DNA of 64,000 nucleotides from NCBI GenBank assembly GCA_020747065.1, contig JAGMVK010000012.1, positions 496,001 to 560,000 on the forward strand, read 5' to 3'. Below are positions 22,584-34,944 of the stretch, piece after piece. Below the pieces are notes generated by a model. The model did no database searches and was not told the DNA's origin. It saw nothing but the letters and a program-made list of their open reading frames with translations. How positions within the stretch are numbered: the first letter of the stretch is position 1; every line of letters starts with the position of its first letter. Origin of the DNA: Cadophora sp. MPI-SDFR-AT-0126 (taxonomy: Eukaryota > Ascomycota > Leotiomycetes > Helotiales > Ploettnerulaceae). Made by a program: the position numbers and the translations under genes.

Positions 22584-25218
22584 TGGTATGTGTTGCTGTT
22601 TCTATTTTGGACTGTTACTTCACGGCAGTTGCGTCCGCTGGCCAGCTGTGTCAACTATCAGGCCTTGGTTAGAATATGGGTTTTGAGGCGTAGATTCGCG
22701 TTCACACATAGATAAACAATATATTTTTAGTGTTTCTACCTGTAACAATGCCGTTGTCTGCAGAAAGAAAGTGTTCAAAATTAGGTGATACCAGTGCTGT
22801 AGGCGCTGTACAAAACTTGCTCCCGAAAGGACCGTCTCCTAATTTGTCCAGCACGCTCAGTATGCCGCACTCATTATTCTATCCCTTCAACTTTTTCAGC
22901 TCCTCAACAAGCGTCACGGAGTAAATGCAAAATCTTAATCAAGTTTTATTGCCGCACCGACTCCCACGAGCCAACGATAACAGACCAGCTCGCCATGTGC
23001 TCCACACAAATCAATGTCTCAAAGAATGAGAGAAGACTCCTGTATCGTCTCGTCTCAAACCCCGGATAAGCCAAAATCGGCCGTGTTCACTGCATGGTCC
23101 CATTGGATGAGAACAGCCCCTCGGTGGCTATTCCTGCATTGTTTCTGCATGGGAGGATCAAGACGTTGATTTCGTTGGTTAACTGTACGAGATTTGTGGA
23201 TCCACCGGGAAAATCTGAGGCTTGTTCTCTTCTGCATTTGTAAATGATAGGCTTGTCATTGGAGAGCCGCAAAATGTTGGTGTAACATGAACGCCCGGCT
23301 GTAGTGAATTGATGGCCCGGGCTGTACCGCGTGCCAAGCGACACATACGAGTAAAATCCCTTACCTTTCTCAGTCCCTATCATCATCAATCTTTGAAAGG
23401 GGACTGCGTTGTCTCTAAGGTTTCTGACCAGCAACTTGTTTGTCCAGATGCTGCCAGTGCGATCGGGTTCACTCGATCCACTTAAGCTTTTCACAAACCT
23501 AAAAGCTACAAATTGCTGAGAAAGCAAAAGAGTTCAACTACGGGACTGGGCAAGCTTAAAATTGGATTCATACATGCCACGCAGGACCAAGAAAGGGACT
23601 CCAGCGGGGCTCATTGGAGATCGTAGTGGTTGGCCACGAGCTTCGGAGATAGTCAAGGTTGTTGGTTACGCGACTTGGCACTGGCTCTAGACCTCATGGT
23701 CAAAGCGGACCGCGTCCATGATGGGCCGAGGGATTAAAAATAATGATGGACTAAAAGATTGGGTTGACTTGAGCTTGCTGGGGAACGGCCGCAAAACTGG
23801 ACTGTCAAGATCCGGGGATTCAGCAGGGTGTAATGCACTTTTATACTGGCGCAACAGCAAACGTCAATGCCAACAATTTATTATTGAACCGCATGCAATA
23901 AGAAGATCTTGCATGACAGTGGTATCTCTCAGCTGGTGTCTCGACTCTCGATACCAAAGTTGCACTGTTCACGCCTCGTAGGCGGCCCAAATCCCTTTGA
24001 TTACCTTGCTGGGGCGAAGATTGGTTCCAGATCGAGATGGGTACTCCGGAAAGCCCGGTTCTCGACAACAATGCAATTGTTTGATCATATTTGAAATTAT
24101 GATTCGCTGGCACTGCAGAAAAAGAACAATTATATTTGTTGGAGGCGTTCACCCATGTCAACCGCTTTGCGTTCAAGTAATGCGATGTACATTCCATTCT
24201 CGTGAGTATTGGCAAAACGCTGCACCATGTCGTCTTCATTGGTCAGAGAGTAACCGGCGATGTGCAATCAGATGTTGGCGTTTCATGCGAGTCGTTGGTA
24301 AAGGTGGCTGGCTGGAACTGGGGTCAATAACCCCTGAAGCAAGCGTCAGGTTTTCGCTTAACTGTTTTGTTGCCGTTTTAACAGAGCTGCTTTTGCAGGC
24401 AGTTCGCGATACTTCGCCTTCACCTCCCAACATCCCTTCCGTGATAGGCACAACCATCAGGACAGGCTTCAGGGGTAACAAATAGGATTTATGGTATGAC
24501 AGGGGGAAACAGGCCCGGGAGATCGTCTTTGACCAGTCCCCGGCTATCCTCCCCAACCATTTTCCGTCTGATCTTGTGCGGGAGAAGTCTATTTCTGTCT
24601 GGCCTCACGGAATTTAGGAAGGTTTAGCACCAACTGGCTTGCAACCCATTGACCCCATTGCCTTCTGCCTTGCAGGACAGTTACTTTTTTAATGCCTTGA
24701 GGATCAATTTTAAGTCCTTATCACCACAGCGGGAGGCTTTACGTTGTTCCGCGGGTTCACTGCTTTGAGATTATTCATACCCTCACACGTTCTGGCTATA
24801 ACGACACCCAGATGGCGGTTATTCCAATTACCAAATCTAGACGGGTCTCTTTCTCAAATCTCCTTCTTTTGGACTCGGACACGGCTTGCAGGTAAATATT
24901 GTGGCACTGAGTGACTTGTTGGGATTTTCAGCCTGATCTAGGTTTACGAGGTAATATTGACTTTCGTGTCTGCACTCTGCATCTCAGCGCTCTTCTTCCC
25001 TGTCCAATGCAGTTGGGGAGCGCTTTGGGACCTGGCTTATCGTATTTTCACTTGAACGATCTGCCGTACATGGTTACCACAGGATAGGGACTTTCTTCCT
25101 CCAAAATCACACTCGTTTATACCAGTCGTTAACTCACAACACTTTTTCTCCTTTGCTCCTTGAGCTTCTTCATTCTCTCAATCGTTCTGCCCTTAGTCGT
25201 TCGTTTATCAACTTCATC
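22584..25218. other. Intergenic, GH16 3' side and GT2 promoter
   Basis: 2.6 kb. Several open frames up to 160 codons occur on both strands, but none has coding character, a plausible start context or a recognisable motif. The last 150 bp are pyrimidine-rich, as often seen just before fungal start codons. Confidence 0.45.
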
Positions 25219-28048
25219 ATGGGGTTCATGTCATATTTCCAGACTTCTACTGAGGCAGCAGCAAGCAAACCATCTGCTGAAAACGAAAAGTATCCTGTCT
25301 CCGTGGTCACAGATGCCCAGAACTTTCCTAGATCGTTACCTGGAAGACTTGCCCCTCCGGAATCAGAGACTGCCTCAATCTCTCCAGCACCATCAAGCCG
25401 AGCCGCGCAAGAAGACCGCTTGGTCGATGAGATCAAACATCAAGTCGTTGTCAACCATCTCTTCCAGCATCAGTGCAGTTCGTTGTGGATTCGGGACTTA
25501 GCCGATGAGCAAGAGGGCGTGATGGTACGGAAAAGACGAAACGATTATATCTTCAAGCCTCCAGGACTTGCTAATTCAAGCTTTGCTCAAGCAATGACAA
25601 TGTTGAATGTTCAGGTAAGAAATTCTGATGTTCGCTAGCTTCAACCCTTCCTCGTTTGAGACTCAGTCACTGACTAACATTGCAGTCCGCAATGACTGTT
25701 TCGTCCGGGGTCATTGAACCATTTCTAAATTGGTCCGTTGATGCAGTTGATGTACCTCTTCTCAATGGCTTGAGAATCCAGATCCTACCCACATTTGAGG
25801 ACTTATATCAAGCCAAGCGACATCAATACGCTGCTTTCATCGCTTCAGACTCGCTACTCGTCGTTTGGGATGATGAGCCAACGCACTTACTTCAGCGAGC
25901 CAAGACCATCGAGGCCGAGCTTCTCAAATTCGTTTGGAAGTCTGCAAATGCCACCCAGACCGAGAAGGAGGAACTTGAGAATGCCGACTTGATGGTGGAT
26001 GAAGAGACTGGATTGATGGCCAGCAAGGAGCGACCTATTCTCTTATATAACTGCTTCTTAGTTGCATGCAGTTTGTGCCTCTTGACAGTTCTCATCGGCT
26101 TGGGATACGTTAAGATAGCCGATGAACTGGTCGAGTTGCAGCAATGGGTATCCTTGGCATTTCTCGTGATGACGCCTGTCAATGCTTTTTTGACACTAGT
26201 AAGTCTCGTCCAGCCACCAAGCCCAGCTCCATGCTATATCAAACTTTATACTGACGACAATTTTCCGACGTTAGTTCTTTTCCTCAGTCATAATCAGCGC
26301 AATCGCGCAAATCATCGGTCCAATCCAGCATCTCACGCAAAACTCGAAATATTTCTCTGCTACCCCGCCTGTGCGTCTGCGCACCAATGTGCTGCCACAT
26401 ATTACGATCCAATGCCCAGTCTACAAGGAAGGTCTTGACAGTGTTATCGTCCCGACTGTGCGATCGATAAAGAAGGCGATTTCCACATACGAACTCCAAG
26501 GAGGATCCGCCAATATCTTTATCAATGACGATGGCCTCCAAATCATCGCAGCCGAAGAGCGCCAAGCCCGCATCGAGTTTTATGCCGACAACCAAATTGG
26601 CTGGACAGCGCGCCCGGGACACAACGCGGGTGGCTTTATCAGGAAGGGAAAATTTAAGAAAGCCTCCAACATGAACTACGGTCTCACGATTTCCAACAGT
26701 GTCGAAGAAGCCCTGCAGCAAATTGACCGCCCGGCCGATTGGTCTGCGTTTGACGAAAGCATTGCATATGAGCGCTGTCTCAAAGCTGTTCTTGCCGAGG
26801 AAGGTCGTGCTTGGGCCGATGGAAACATCCGAATCGGAGACTACATCCTTATCATCGATTCCGATACTCGTGTTCCCGAAGACTGCCTGTTGGACGCTGC
26901 TTCCGAGATGGAGCAAAGTCCCCGTGTTGCCATCATCCAGTTCTCCAGTGGAGTCATGCAGGTTGCTAATGATTACTTCGAAAATGGCGTGACTTTCTTC
27001 ACCAACTTGATCTATACCGCTATTCGCTTTGGTGTTGCGTCAGGCGATGTCGCACCGTTTGTAGGACACAATGCTATATTAAGATGGAGCGCACTTCAGG
27101 AGGTCGCTTTCAGGGACGAAGAAGGTGTCGAGAAATATTGGAGCGAATCCCACGTTTCCGAAGATTTCGATATTGCACTCCGGCTTCAGGTCTATGGCTA
27201 TGTGGTACGAATGGCAGCTTGGGCGGGTGATGGATTTAAAGAAGGAGTCTCTCTGACTGTTTATGATGAGCTTACTCGCTGGGAGAAATACGCATACGGC
27301 TGCAGCGAATTGGTATTTCATCCAGTCAAGTACTGGCTGACCAAGGGTCCGATTACTCCGCTCTTCAGACGTTTTCTTTGGTCCGGCATGCCAATCGGTA
27401 GCAAGATCAACATCATCTCGTACATCGGGACGTATTATGCTATCGGTGCCGCTTGGATCATGACCCTGTCCAACTACATCGCTGTGGGTCTTTACAACGG
27501 CTCTCTCGATAAGTGGTACGTTGAAAGCTGGCAAATTTGGATCTCGATTATCATGGTGTTCACCGTGGCCGGAAATGTTTCGCTCGCTGTCCAGCGTCAT
27601 CGGACAAGTGAAAAGAACTTTCTCTACTCTCGTAAGTCAACTTTCCTCATCTCGGTTCGAACCAGTCACTAACCTATGTCTAGTCTTCGAGAATTTCAAA
27701 TGGTGTCTCATGTTCGTCCTGTTCTTCGGTGGCATGTCTCTCCACATCTCTCAAGCCTTACTTTGCCACATGTTCAGCATCGACATGTCGTGGGGAGCAA
27801 CCTCTAAGGAAGTCGAATTTTCCAACTTCTTTATCGAGATCCCGAAGGTGTTCAAGTCCTTCAAGTACAGCATCGCTCTATCACTCATGACAATTGCTGG
27901 CATGGCCATCATGGCTGTTGGCGATTTCATCCCATGGTCATGGAACATTGATCAATTCGTCGCGATCTTTCCCTTGGCAATGCTGTGCGCTTGTCATCTG
28001 TTGCTGCCCGTTGCTTTGAACCCAGGATTGATGACATTCTCGTGGTAG
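25219..28048 (+). CDS. Processive family 2 glycosyltransferase, polytopic
   Basis: Four exons (25219-25614, 25686-26198, 26275-27631, 27684-28048), 876 residues. The ATG at 25219 was preferred over the frame opening at 25153 because the upstream codons look like leader. Two helices near 265-320 precede a GT2 catalytic domain with the canonical set: INDDGL, IIDSDTRVP (DxD), SEDFD (catalytic base), and ELTRW at the place of the QxxRW motif of processive synthases. At least five further helices follow. This is the architecture of cellulose/hyaluronan-synthase-like enzymes making a beta-linked polysaccharide from a UDP-sugar at the plasma membrane. It resembles fungal single-copy GT2 proteins reported to matter for hyphal growth on surfaces (the ZtGT2 type) more than Tft1/CelA, but that assignment is from memory of motifs and is uncertain. 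The product is unknown. Confidence 0.9.
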
Positions 28049-28614
28049 AGGGTAGGCTTTATGCGTGAAGGGATGATAGGTCTCTTGTAAGCGTTTCGAG
28101 AACATGGGGTGTTAATTTGGTAGGCGTTCTTGGGAGCTGTGAATGATAATTAGACTAGAAATCGTAGAGGAGCTCTTAGAACATAATTACTCACCGTACA
28201 TGACAGAATTAAATATCATAATGTGATAATGCTGAACCAGTCTCTTGCTGCAGGTTTGGGAACCTGCGTTTGTGCAGATCATCTTCGAGCTGCCAAAGGC
28301 GGCTTAGAAGAGTCTTCGCGAATTGGGAGAGGTCTCAGTATGCAGCATCGTATGCATCTTGAAATCCATTGAAAGTTTGATTCTAGCCGGTGTTAATCAA
28401 GACCCCGAAATTTATCGAAGAGCCTGGAGCCTCAACGCGTGATGAGGGAGGCTAAGGAGAGGTTGCTGATTCGGATGCTGTAAGGCTCTCACAGAGGACA
28501 GGGGAGGGGGAAGGGGAAAAGGGTCGTCGCCGTCGATCATCGAGCGTAATGAGGTGTCTTGTATCAATCTCGATGGGCTGTATAGTCTTCTAGTAGCACT
28601 GGATTTTTTTATGC
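28049..28614. other. Intergenic, convergent 3' ends
   Basis: About 570 bp between the GT2 stop and the decayed gene on the other strand. Nothing recognised. Confidence 0.4.
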
Positions 28615-29546
28615 TTAATTTAAAATCGCAAATATTCCTTCCTCATCAACTCTATCAATGTCGAAATATTCGCTTCGAGGTTTGGGTGTCCTGAAATGAG
28701 CATTTCTCTGAGTGGTATCAGGACGTGGCTCTTGACCTAGAATTTTGAAGCTCTCCAGGGTGAGGACAACATTGGGTGACGGGTAGCAAGACCGCAAACC
28801 GTAATAAGCCAAGATAAGCGGTGCTCTTAAAGCGTAATTTGCATCATTTCCAGCAAGATGAGTGTTTTTAGACGGGCAAAGAAGTAAATTCAGTAGCGCC
28901 TCAAGTCGGAAGTTCACCCCTGGCAGATCTCGGGCAATATAGGTAGTATCGGGGATTCCGACAACCCTTTTGACCTCTTCGAACCGGACACCTCTCCTGC
29001 GAAGGACAAGAAGATCAGTACAAGCCCATGCCCGACAATAATCACATCTCGGTATGCTCCAGATTTGTTCTCATCAGGAATATGTAGAAGGTCAAGGATG
29101 GCTTCATTTACATGCTCCTGTTTGGAATGTCAGTATTGAACCTCTTGAAGAATTCTCACAAGCTCTCAGAGAAACTTAAAAATCTTTGATCTCAAGAGGT
29201 AGAAAAAAAATGAAGAAAACATTGGGGGTTTTACTAACCTGGCCAACCAAATGCTCCGACAGTCCAAGGTGGAATTTGCTACTGAAATGGTAAATCTCCT
29301 CTGTCCGCCGACAGTGAAGTGGCGTGTCCTTAGATGAATGCTTCGAGGATCCGAAAGGTTTCGCGTGTCGAGCATAGAAGCCCCGACTTCCGTGATTGCA
29401 TTCCACATATTCTTGTTAGGGAAATCTCTCTTGACTTCGAAATCCAGTGAAATCAAAACCACATCCCGATGAGCATTCGTTCGGAAACCAAGGATCGTAT
29501 CCAATTCCTCTAATCCATTCTGTGGGAAGACGATTTTTGCATTCAT
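28615..29546 (-). pseudogene. Gfd2/YDR514C-type exonuclease-fold gene, frameshifted
   Basis: The region preserves, in order, the blocks of the Gfd2/YDR514C C-terminal (RNase H-like, exonuclease-fold) domain: VVLISLDFEVK and NAITEVGASMLDTRNL, then FHLGLSEHLVG, then DVIIVGHG, TDLLVLRRRGVRFEEV, DTTYIARDLPG and AGNDANYALRA. They lie in different frames. One break, equal to two extra bases, is at about 29311-29318 (TRHF to CRRTEE); another, equal to one missing base, is at about 29018-29023 (VGHGL to TDLL). Neither can be an intron, since the stretches are only 12-25 nt. A normal intron, about 29117 to 29240, separates the two halves. Two independent frame breaks make a dead or dying gene most likely; sequencing error is the alternative. 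Confidence 0.72.
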
Positions 29547-30600
29547 CTTTGAAGCTGATGGGGGAGACTTCGGTGAAGATGAAGAAAACCCTGGCCTACA
29601 GCAGATTCAATCAAGTCGGAACTGGGTGGTAAATTACTTATATTTGCGTTGTGTTTTGGGCTGGTAATTCGATCCAGATGGTACTTAACTATTCAGATTC
29701 TAGCTACCCTTACTTGGGAATTGGTGGTAATGCTAGCGAATTGCTCCCTAGAGCTGCCCCAAGGGAATAAGCGACGGAACCGAAACAGGCCGCATCACTT
29801 CAAGATAACTAAATAGTCACGAATAGGGAAAATTTGAGGAAATTGTAAATCCGTGATAAGATGTTAATTCTTATGATAGTAGATTCAAATTGATGAGTTA
29901 GATACCGAAAAAATATTTCATGGTGAGTTCGACTTGCAGCCTCGGAGAAGGCTTCTCATGCCAGAAACCCTTCTTGCTATCATCCTCTTACCCATCCATC
30001 CCAAGAATAGTGGTAGAAAAAGGGTACTAGCTTCACATCCATCAATTTTAAACTCATGCATCTGAGTGGCGAACATACTTTGGAATTTACGAAAGTCGGG
30101 ATCTAGGCAAGCGAGACATGCCCCAATGGGTCTAGGTTACGAGCAGAGCCGGATGCCTATTGATCTTGAAATTTGAGAATAAAATATCACTGAATAACGG
30201 CTTTTTAACATTTAAATAAGCATTTAAGTGGCGCATGAGGCCAAAGTCAGTGAAATAAGTACAACGCTAGCTCCACGAAGCATCTCGCCAATATCACCTT
30301 GGTTGACAGGGGGGCAACTTTTACTCAATCTTACCATACGTGCTGATCCCAAAGGCAAGTATCTGTGCAGCATCATTCAGTATCTCAGTCTACCTTCTTA
30401 AAGCAAGTGAGGGCCACGAATATGAAATGGAGATATGGTCACGTGAGCCACTAAATCTGAGGTGAAAACATCGTCACCGTCTGCGGCCAAGCGACTTCGA
30501 TACATCTCTTTCCAATCACGAAGCCGTACCAATTGGAATCACGAACAAAATTGTTTCTCTCTACGACGTTCATTCATACAAAAGTATTGCGCAGTTCAAG
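29547..30600. other. Divergent intergenic region, pseudogene and P5C reductase
   Basis: About 1.05 kb, A/T-rich towards the middle. It must hold the P5C reductase promoter. No defended motif. Confidence 0.4.
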
Positions 30601-31529
30601 ATGGCCACTCCTCAGATTCAAGACTGCAAACTCTGCTTCATCGGCGGTGGAAACATGGGCGCTGCGATCATCGGAGGCCTGCTCGCTAAAGGAAGCACAT
30701 CGAAGCAAAACATCGTCGTCTCAGAGCCATTCGAGGTGACTCGGAAAAAGGTCGAAGACACACTCGGTGTGCGCACCACGACTTCGAACAGCGAGGCCGC
30801 ACAGGGTGCTGATGTCTTAGTTCTCGCTGTCAAGCCTCAGGTCGCCAAAGGCGTGTGTGAGGATCTAGCAGCTTCGTGGCGTGGATCGGGAGAGCAGAAA
30901 TTACCACTCATTGTGTCTATCTGTGCTGGAATTCCTTTGGACGCTTTAACAAGCTGGTTCACTGTTAGTGATGGACGAGCTCCAAAGGTGGTTCGCGTCA
31001 TGCCAAACACACCGGCTCTGTTGGGCGAGGGTGCTTCGGGATCGTTTGCTGGTGCTGGAGTCACGGAGGACGAGAAGAAGCTGGTTACGGCCTTGTTGGA
31101 AGGCTTCAGTAAGGTATCGGAGTGGGTTGACAAAGAGGAGTTGATCGATGTTGTCACAGCCCTGTCAGGTATGCTTCAAGTGCTCTTGCACGTACGGTTC
31201 AATCGTTCGATCGCTAACTCAATTGTACAGGATCTGGACCAGCTTACTTCTTCGTCCTCGTTGAGCATATGGTATCCAGTGCTACTGCCCTTGGAATGCC
31301 GAGGGAGCAGGCTGAGCGACTTGCTAAGCAAACTTGCCTTGGTGCGGGCAGAATGCTCGTTGAGTCTACCGAGTCGCCAGGGCAGCTACGAATCAATGTC
31401 ACCAGTCCAAAGGGGACAACAGAAGCAGCTTTGAAGAGCTTCCAAGAATCAGGCTTGGATGGTGTTATCAGCAAGGCTGTCAAGGCAGCCGCGGATAGGG
31501 GCGAGGAGCTGGGCAAGGCATTAGCTTGA
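30601..31529 (+). CDS. PRO3: Pyrroline-5-carboxylate reductase
   Basis: Last step of proline synthesis: NAD(P)H-dependent reduction of 1-pyrroline-5-carboxylate to proline, cytosolic in fungi. Two exons (30601-31168, 31231-31529), 288 residues, the normal length. Seen: N-terminal Rossmann fingerprint FIGGGNMGAAI, ADVLVLAVKPQ, VVRVMPNTPALLGEG, and after the intron the family signature SGSGPAYFFVLVEHM, with a C-terminal TSPKGTTEAAL block. The intron falls inside the signature and keeps phase 1. Upstream is the decayed exonuclease-fold gene, with no functional link. The start ATG is the first of the open frame and gives the expected N-terminus. Confidence 0.97.
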
Positions 31530-34040
31530 TCCTCGCAAAGATGACATGGAATCAACAGATCTCATAGCGGTCTGAACCCCCATAAGGCACTTTTGACTGC
31601 CCACAGCCATCCTTGTCTACCGCTGCATGTGCTGTTTCGACGGCTCGGCTGTCTTCAATCCACTTTAAGACGCGGTGATGGATGGCAGATTCCATCGTTA
31701 GCATTATAAGGAGCATCAACGCCGAGACGAATCCTATGATAAATTGTCCGCATCTTACCACGAATTATTACTGGCGTTTCGCAACTTTGTAGTTACATGC
31801 TGCCCAGTTCTCAACCTGCCAGGCTTGCCAAGTTTGTATAAACACATTGAATTCAGACCCAGGAGTGACACGGCAGCGATTTTGATGAGCTTCCATCCAC
31901 CCCACCCTTCCCCATCTAAATACCATCTCAAAATTCGTCAACGGTAACTGCGTACTCTTGTATAGGCAGGTTTTTAGAGCAAGCTCCGAAAATCTCCATA
32001 AGATAGATGACTTTCATCGCAAACCTTGAGTTGTAAATGTAACCACATAAGGGATTGGCTGTCACATACGACCATAGACTGGTGAGAAATGGGCATCCCG
32101 TCCGCTCTGCCATACACAAGCACCAGATCGGCAGATTAGTAGTTGAGTGGGTGACCATCAGCGAATCCCTGCTGTTGTATGTTTTTGGGTTTTCTTCTTT
32201 TGTCTCTTTTTGAAGAAAATTTTGACAAACTGCTTCGTCTACATCTTACCATCCCCACCCCCAATGTTTATTGTCAAAGATGTGGTTGTGTAATGCCACT
32301 TACATCCCTGCCTTGTCTAGAAGTAACTTTGGATTCTCATATTTCCTAAAGTTTTAGAGCATAGATTTTATGGGTCTGTAGGACCCGCTTTGTCTCACCG
32401 CCAGACAAGGCCGCCTGCTATTTTGACCAAATACAAATATGTAGATATCTGAGCTATCTGAAAGAGAATGACACACAAGAATATATAGAAGTCTCATAAT
32501 TGAAATATGTCTGCATCTGGATTGCTCATAACGCTTCCACCTTGAACTCTGAAGAGAAGGAGACGATGAGGAGGTGGACAACAAAATAAGCGAGTCCGCA
32601 AGTGCAGGGGTTAGATGCAAAAGCCCTAGATTGATGATATAAAAGAAAGCTGTCATTAATTTGACACTAGAATTCAATGGTTATATTTGTGGTAAAAGAT
32701 TCCCAGTCATTGTTCATCGTGTGGGATGCAATCTTTTTGAAGAGTCAACTATGGGCAGTCCGACAGTCCAATTCTCTGGAAGATGAGTATGGAAGAAAGC
32801 ATTGCATATGATGAAATACGACAATGAAACAGCGAAACGAAAAGAGTATCAACTACAACTAGCATATTAATCTGAACATATAGTTATTCGATGCAGCTAC
32901 CTTCTTCTACCATTCCATGCCAGTCCTCATAACGCTTTCGTCCACCTTCCTGCACCCGGATTATCCATCTCATAGCCCAACAATAAATGCAGGAGAAAGG
33001 ATTATCAGTACAACAAATGTCAGAGGTACACATATATCTTCTGTCGGACTGACATGTAAAAGTCTAAGCTTCGCAATTCTACATTCAAAACGACACTGAT
33101 GCTACTCTCTTGTCCCCAGTCCAGCTTCAAAGATGAAAACGAATGCGAGAGGTCATATCAACCATCTAGTACGAGCCCGGTTTCATGGATATCTGTTACA
33201 GAGTTTTTACATACGATAGGCTTCACTTGGGCTTGCTCAGCCGACTCGTGGTGCGATGCTCTAGACAAGTTTCGCTTCACTGCCGAGAGCCGATAGATGA
33301 AGAAACAGGCAACATTATTCGCTATGGAAAAACCTCTCTTTGCAACGATAGCAAAATAGTACACTTTCCAATCCCGAATTGAGTCCAAGAATCTGGAAAT
33401 TACAACTGAACAAGGCAAAAACCCTTTGATACTCCAAACACAAGCCCACAAATAAACCCCAATACATACCAAAATTGCCACCCAACCCATCCCAAACCCC
33501 CATCCAAGACATTACTACATCCCTCCATCACTAAAAAGGAATTCGCAGCCGAGGCAATGGCTTTCAGAAACTCTGGTAGGCAGGATGTTGGAACGTTGGA
33601 TTAAAGTTGTCTTTCAAAGGTGGGGTCGTTCGACGCCACTGCCATCATTGTCGTTGGTGATTGCGAATCGAAAAACTTCCCGAGACTTGATGACGATGAG
33701 GATTCGAGGCCAATCGGTAGATGAATGGACACAAGTGCAACAAATGGGAACGTGCTAATCTGTTAGGTAGATATTGGGTTGGTGGAAGTTTTATGAGGAG
33801 ACTGAAGAAGTATTCTGCTGAAACTCTTTGTTGACACTGGCTTCGATTTTCGCTTGCAGTGTAGAGCAATGGAATTTGGGTAAGTGGTAGACATGAATGA
33901 GTAGAACAAAATACTTGATTGGACTGTACAGGCAGTACATCGTAGCATCAAATTCGGTTCGTATCTAAGACCCTGGCATATATGAACCCACCCTGCCTAA
34001 ACGCCAAAACACCAAACCTTTTTATATCTCTCTCAAGAAA
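31530..34040. other. Intergenic, convergent 3' ends
   Basis: 2.5 kb between the stop codons of P5C reductase and NOP16. Short frames only; none shows codon structure or motif. Long for a convergent spacer, but I see no transposon ends or RNA gene in it. Confidence 0.45.
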
Positions 34041-34944
34041 TCAAGCCTCAACAGCACCAGGCAGCACACCCCCCTTCGCCTTCCACTTCCTGACTCTCCT
34101 CTTGATATCCGCCGGCGTCTGCTGCATAGGATTGAGCCTCCTATCCCTCGCCATCTTCTCATAATCCTCACCCCACTTGCCCACCAGCCGCTCAATCCAC
34201 TCCCTCTCGCGCTCGCTCTGGCTCCTCTCCTTTTTCTCAGGAACCATACTAGCCTGCTCCTCAAGCCTCCTCACAATCTCATTCTGGCTCTTCTTGCCCT
34301 TCTTGCTAGCCGCCTTCCCACTCTCACCATTCCCCTCCCCATCAAACCCCTCAAAAACTTCACCATCATCTTCCGCGCCGTCGAAATCCATAGCCTCAAC
34401 GACGTTCAGAGGGTCGTTCAGCGGGTTATCATCTTCCTCGTGGATGACGCGAAGGATCTTGCCGGTTGTGGGGTCTCGCTCGACGCGTGCAGTGGAGGGG
34501 GTAAATTGTTTGGGTATGGCGCTGGATATGGCGAGTTTGGAGGTGGTGGAGGTCTTGGAGATGTCTCCTGCGCGCAGCTTTTCGGTGCCGCCGGTGGCAG
34601 AGTTGAGACGCGAGGTCAGGCCGAGACGGCGGTAATTCTGGGTGAGGGTTTCATTTTGGTTCCTGTGGTGAGGTGTGTTAGATACTGTCTATTCTTGAAT
34701 TGGGCTGGATTGGAGTGTAAAGTGCTTGCACTCGCTGTTAGATCGAGACGAAAAATACGGAAGCATAGTAAGCTCCACCAAGGCAGAGCTATTCTCCAGA
34801 TCCAGCGCAATATAAGTAAGAGGGTACAGACCAATTCGCAGCAATAATCGCATTGCCCAAAGGATTGACCCTCTTCGACTTCGGCTTCATCCTGACCTTC
34901 GGGATCGAAGATCTCTTCTTCTTCTTCTGCAATTCGCGACCCAT
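34041..34944 (-). CDS. NOP16: Nucleolar 60S biogenesis factor NOP16
   Basis: Two exons (34832-34944, 34041-34662), 244 residues. It is part of pre-60S ribosomal particles in the nucleolus. Seen: the very basic N-terminus MGRELQKKKKRSSIPKVR, then NPLGNAIIAANW across the intron into NQNETLTQNYRRLGL, the family hallmark, and at the C-terminus WIERLVGKWGEDYEKMARD followed by MQQTPADIKRR. A central acidic stretch (GAEDDGEVFEGFDGEG) is usual. The donor is GTCTGT, weaker than the neighbours' donors. Housekeeping gene; its 5' side opens the long gene-free region. Confidence 0.95.

Noticed and set aside
23455..23480. tRNA B-box-like GGTTCACTCGATCC
   Set aside because: No A box or acceptor stem could be paired at the right distance; no tRNA called.
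23087..24556. Several 100-160-codon frames on both strands
   Set aside because: No family motif, no coherent exon chain; they contradict each other.
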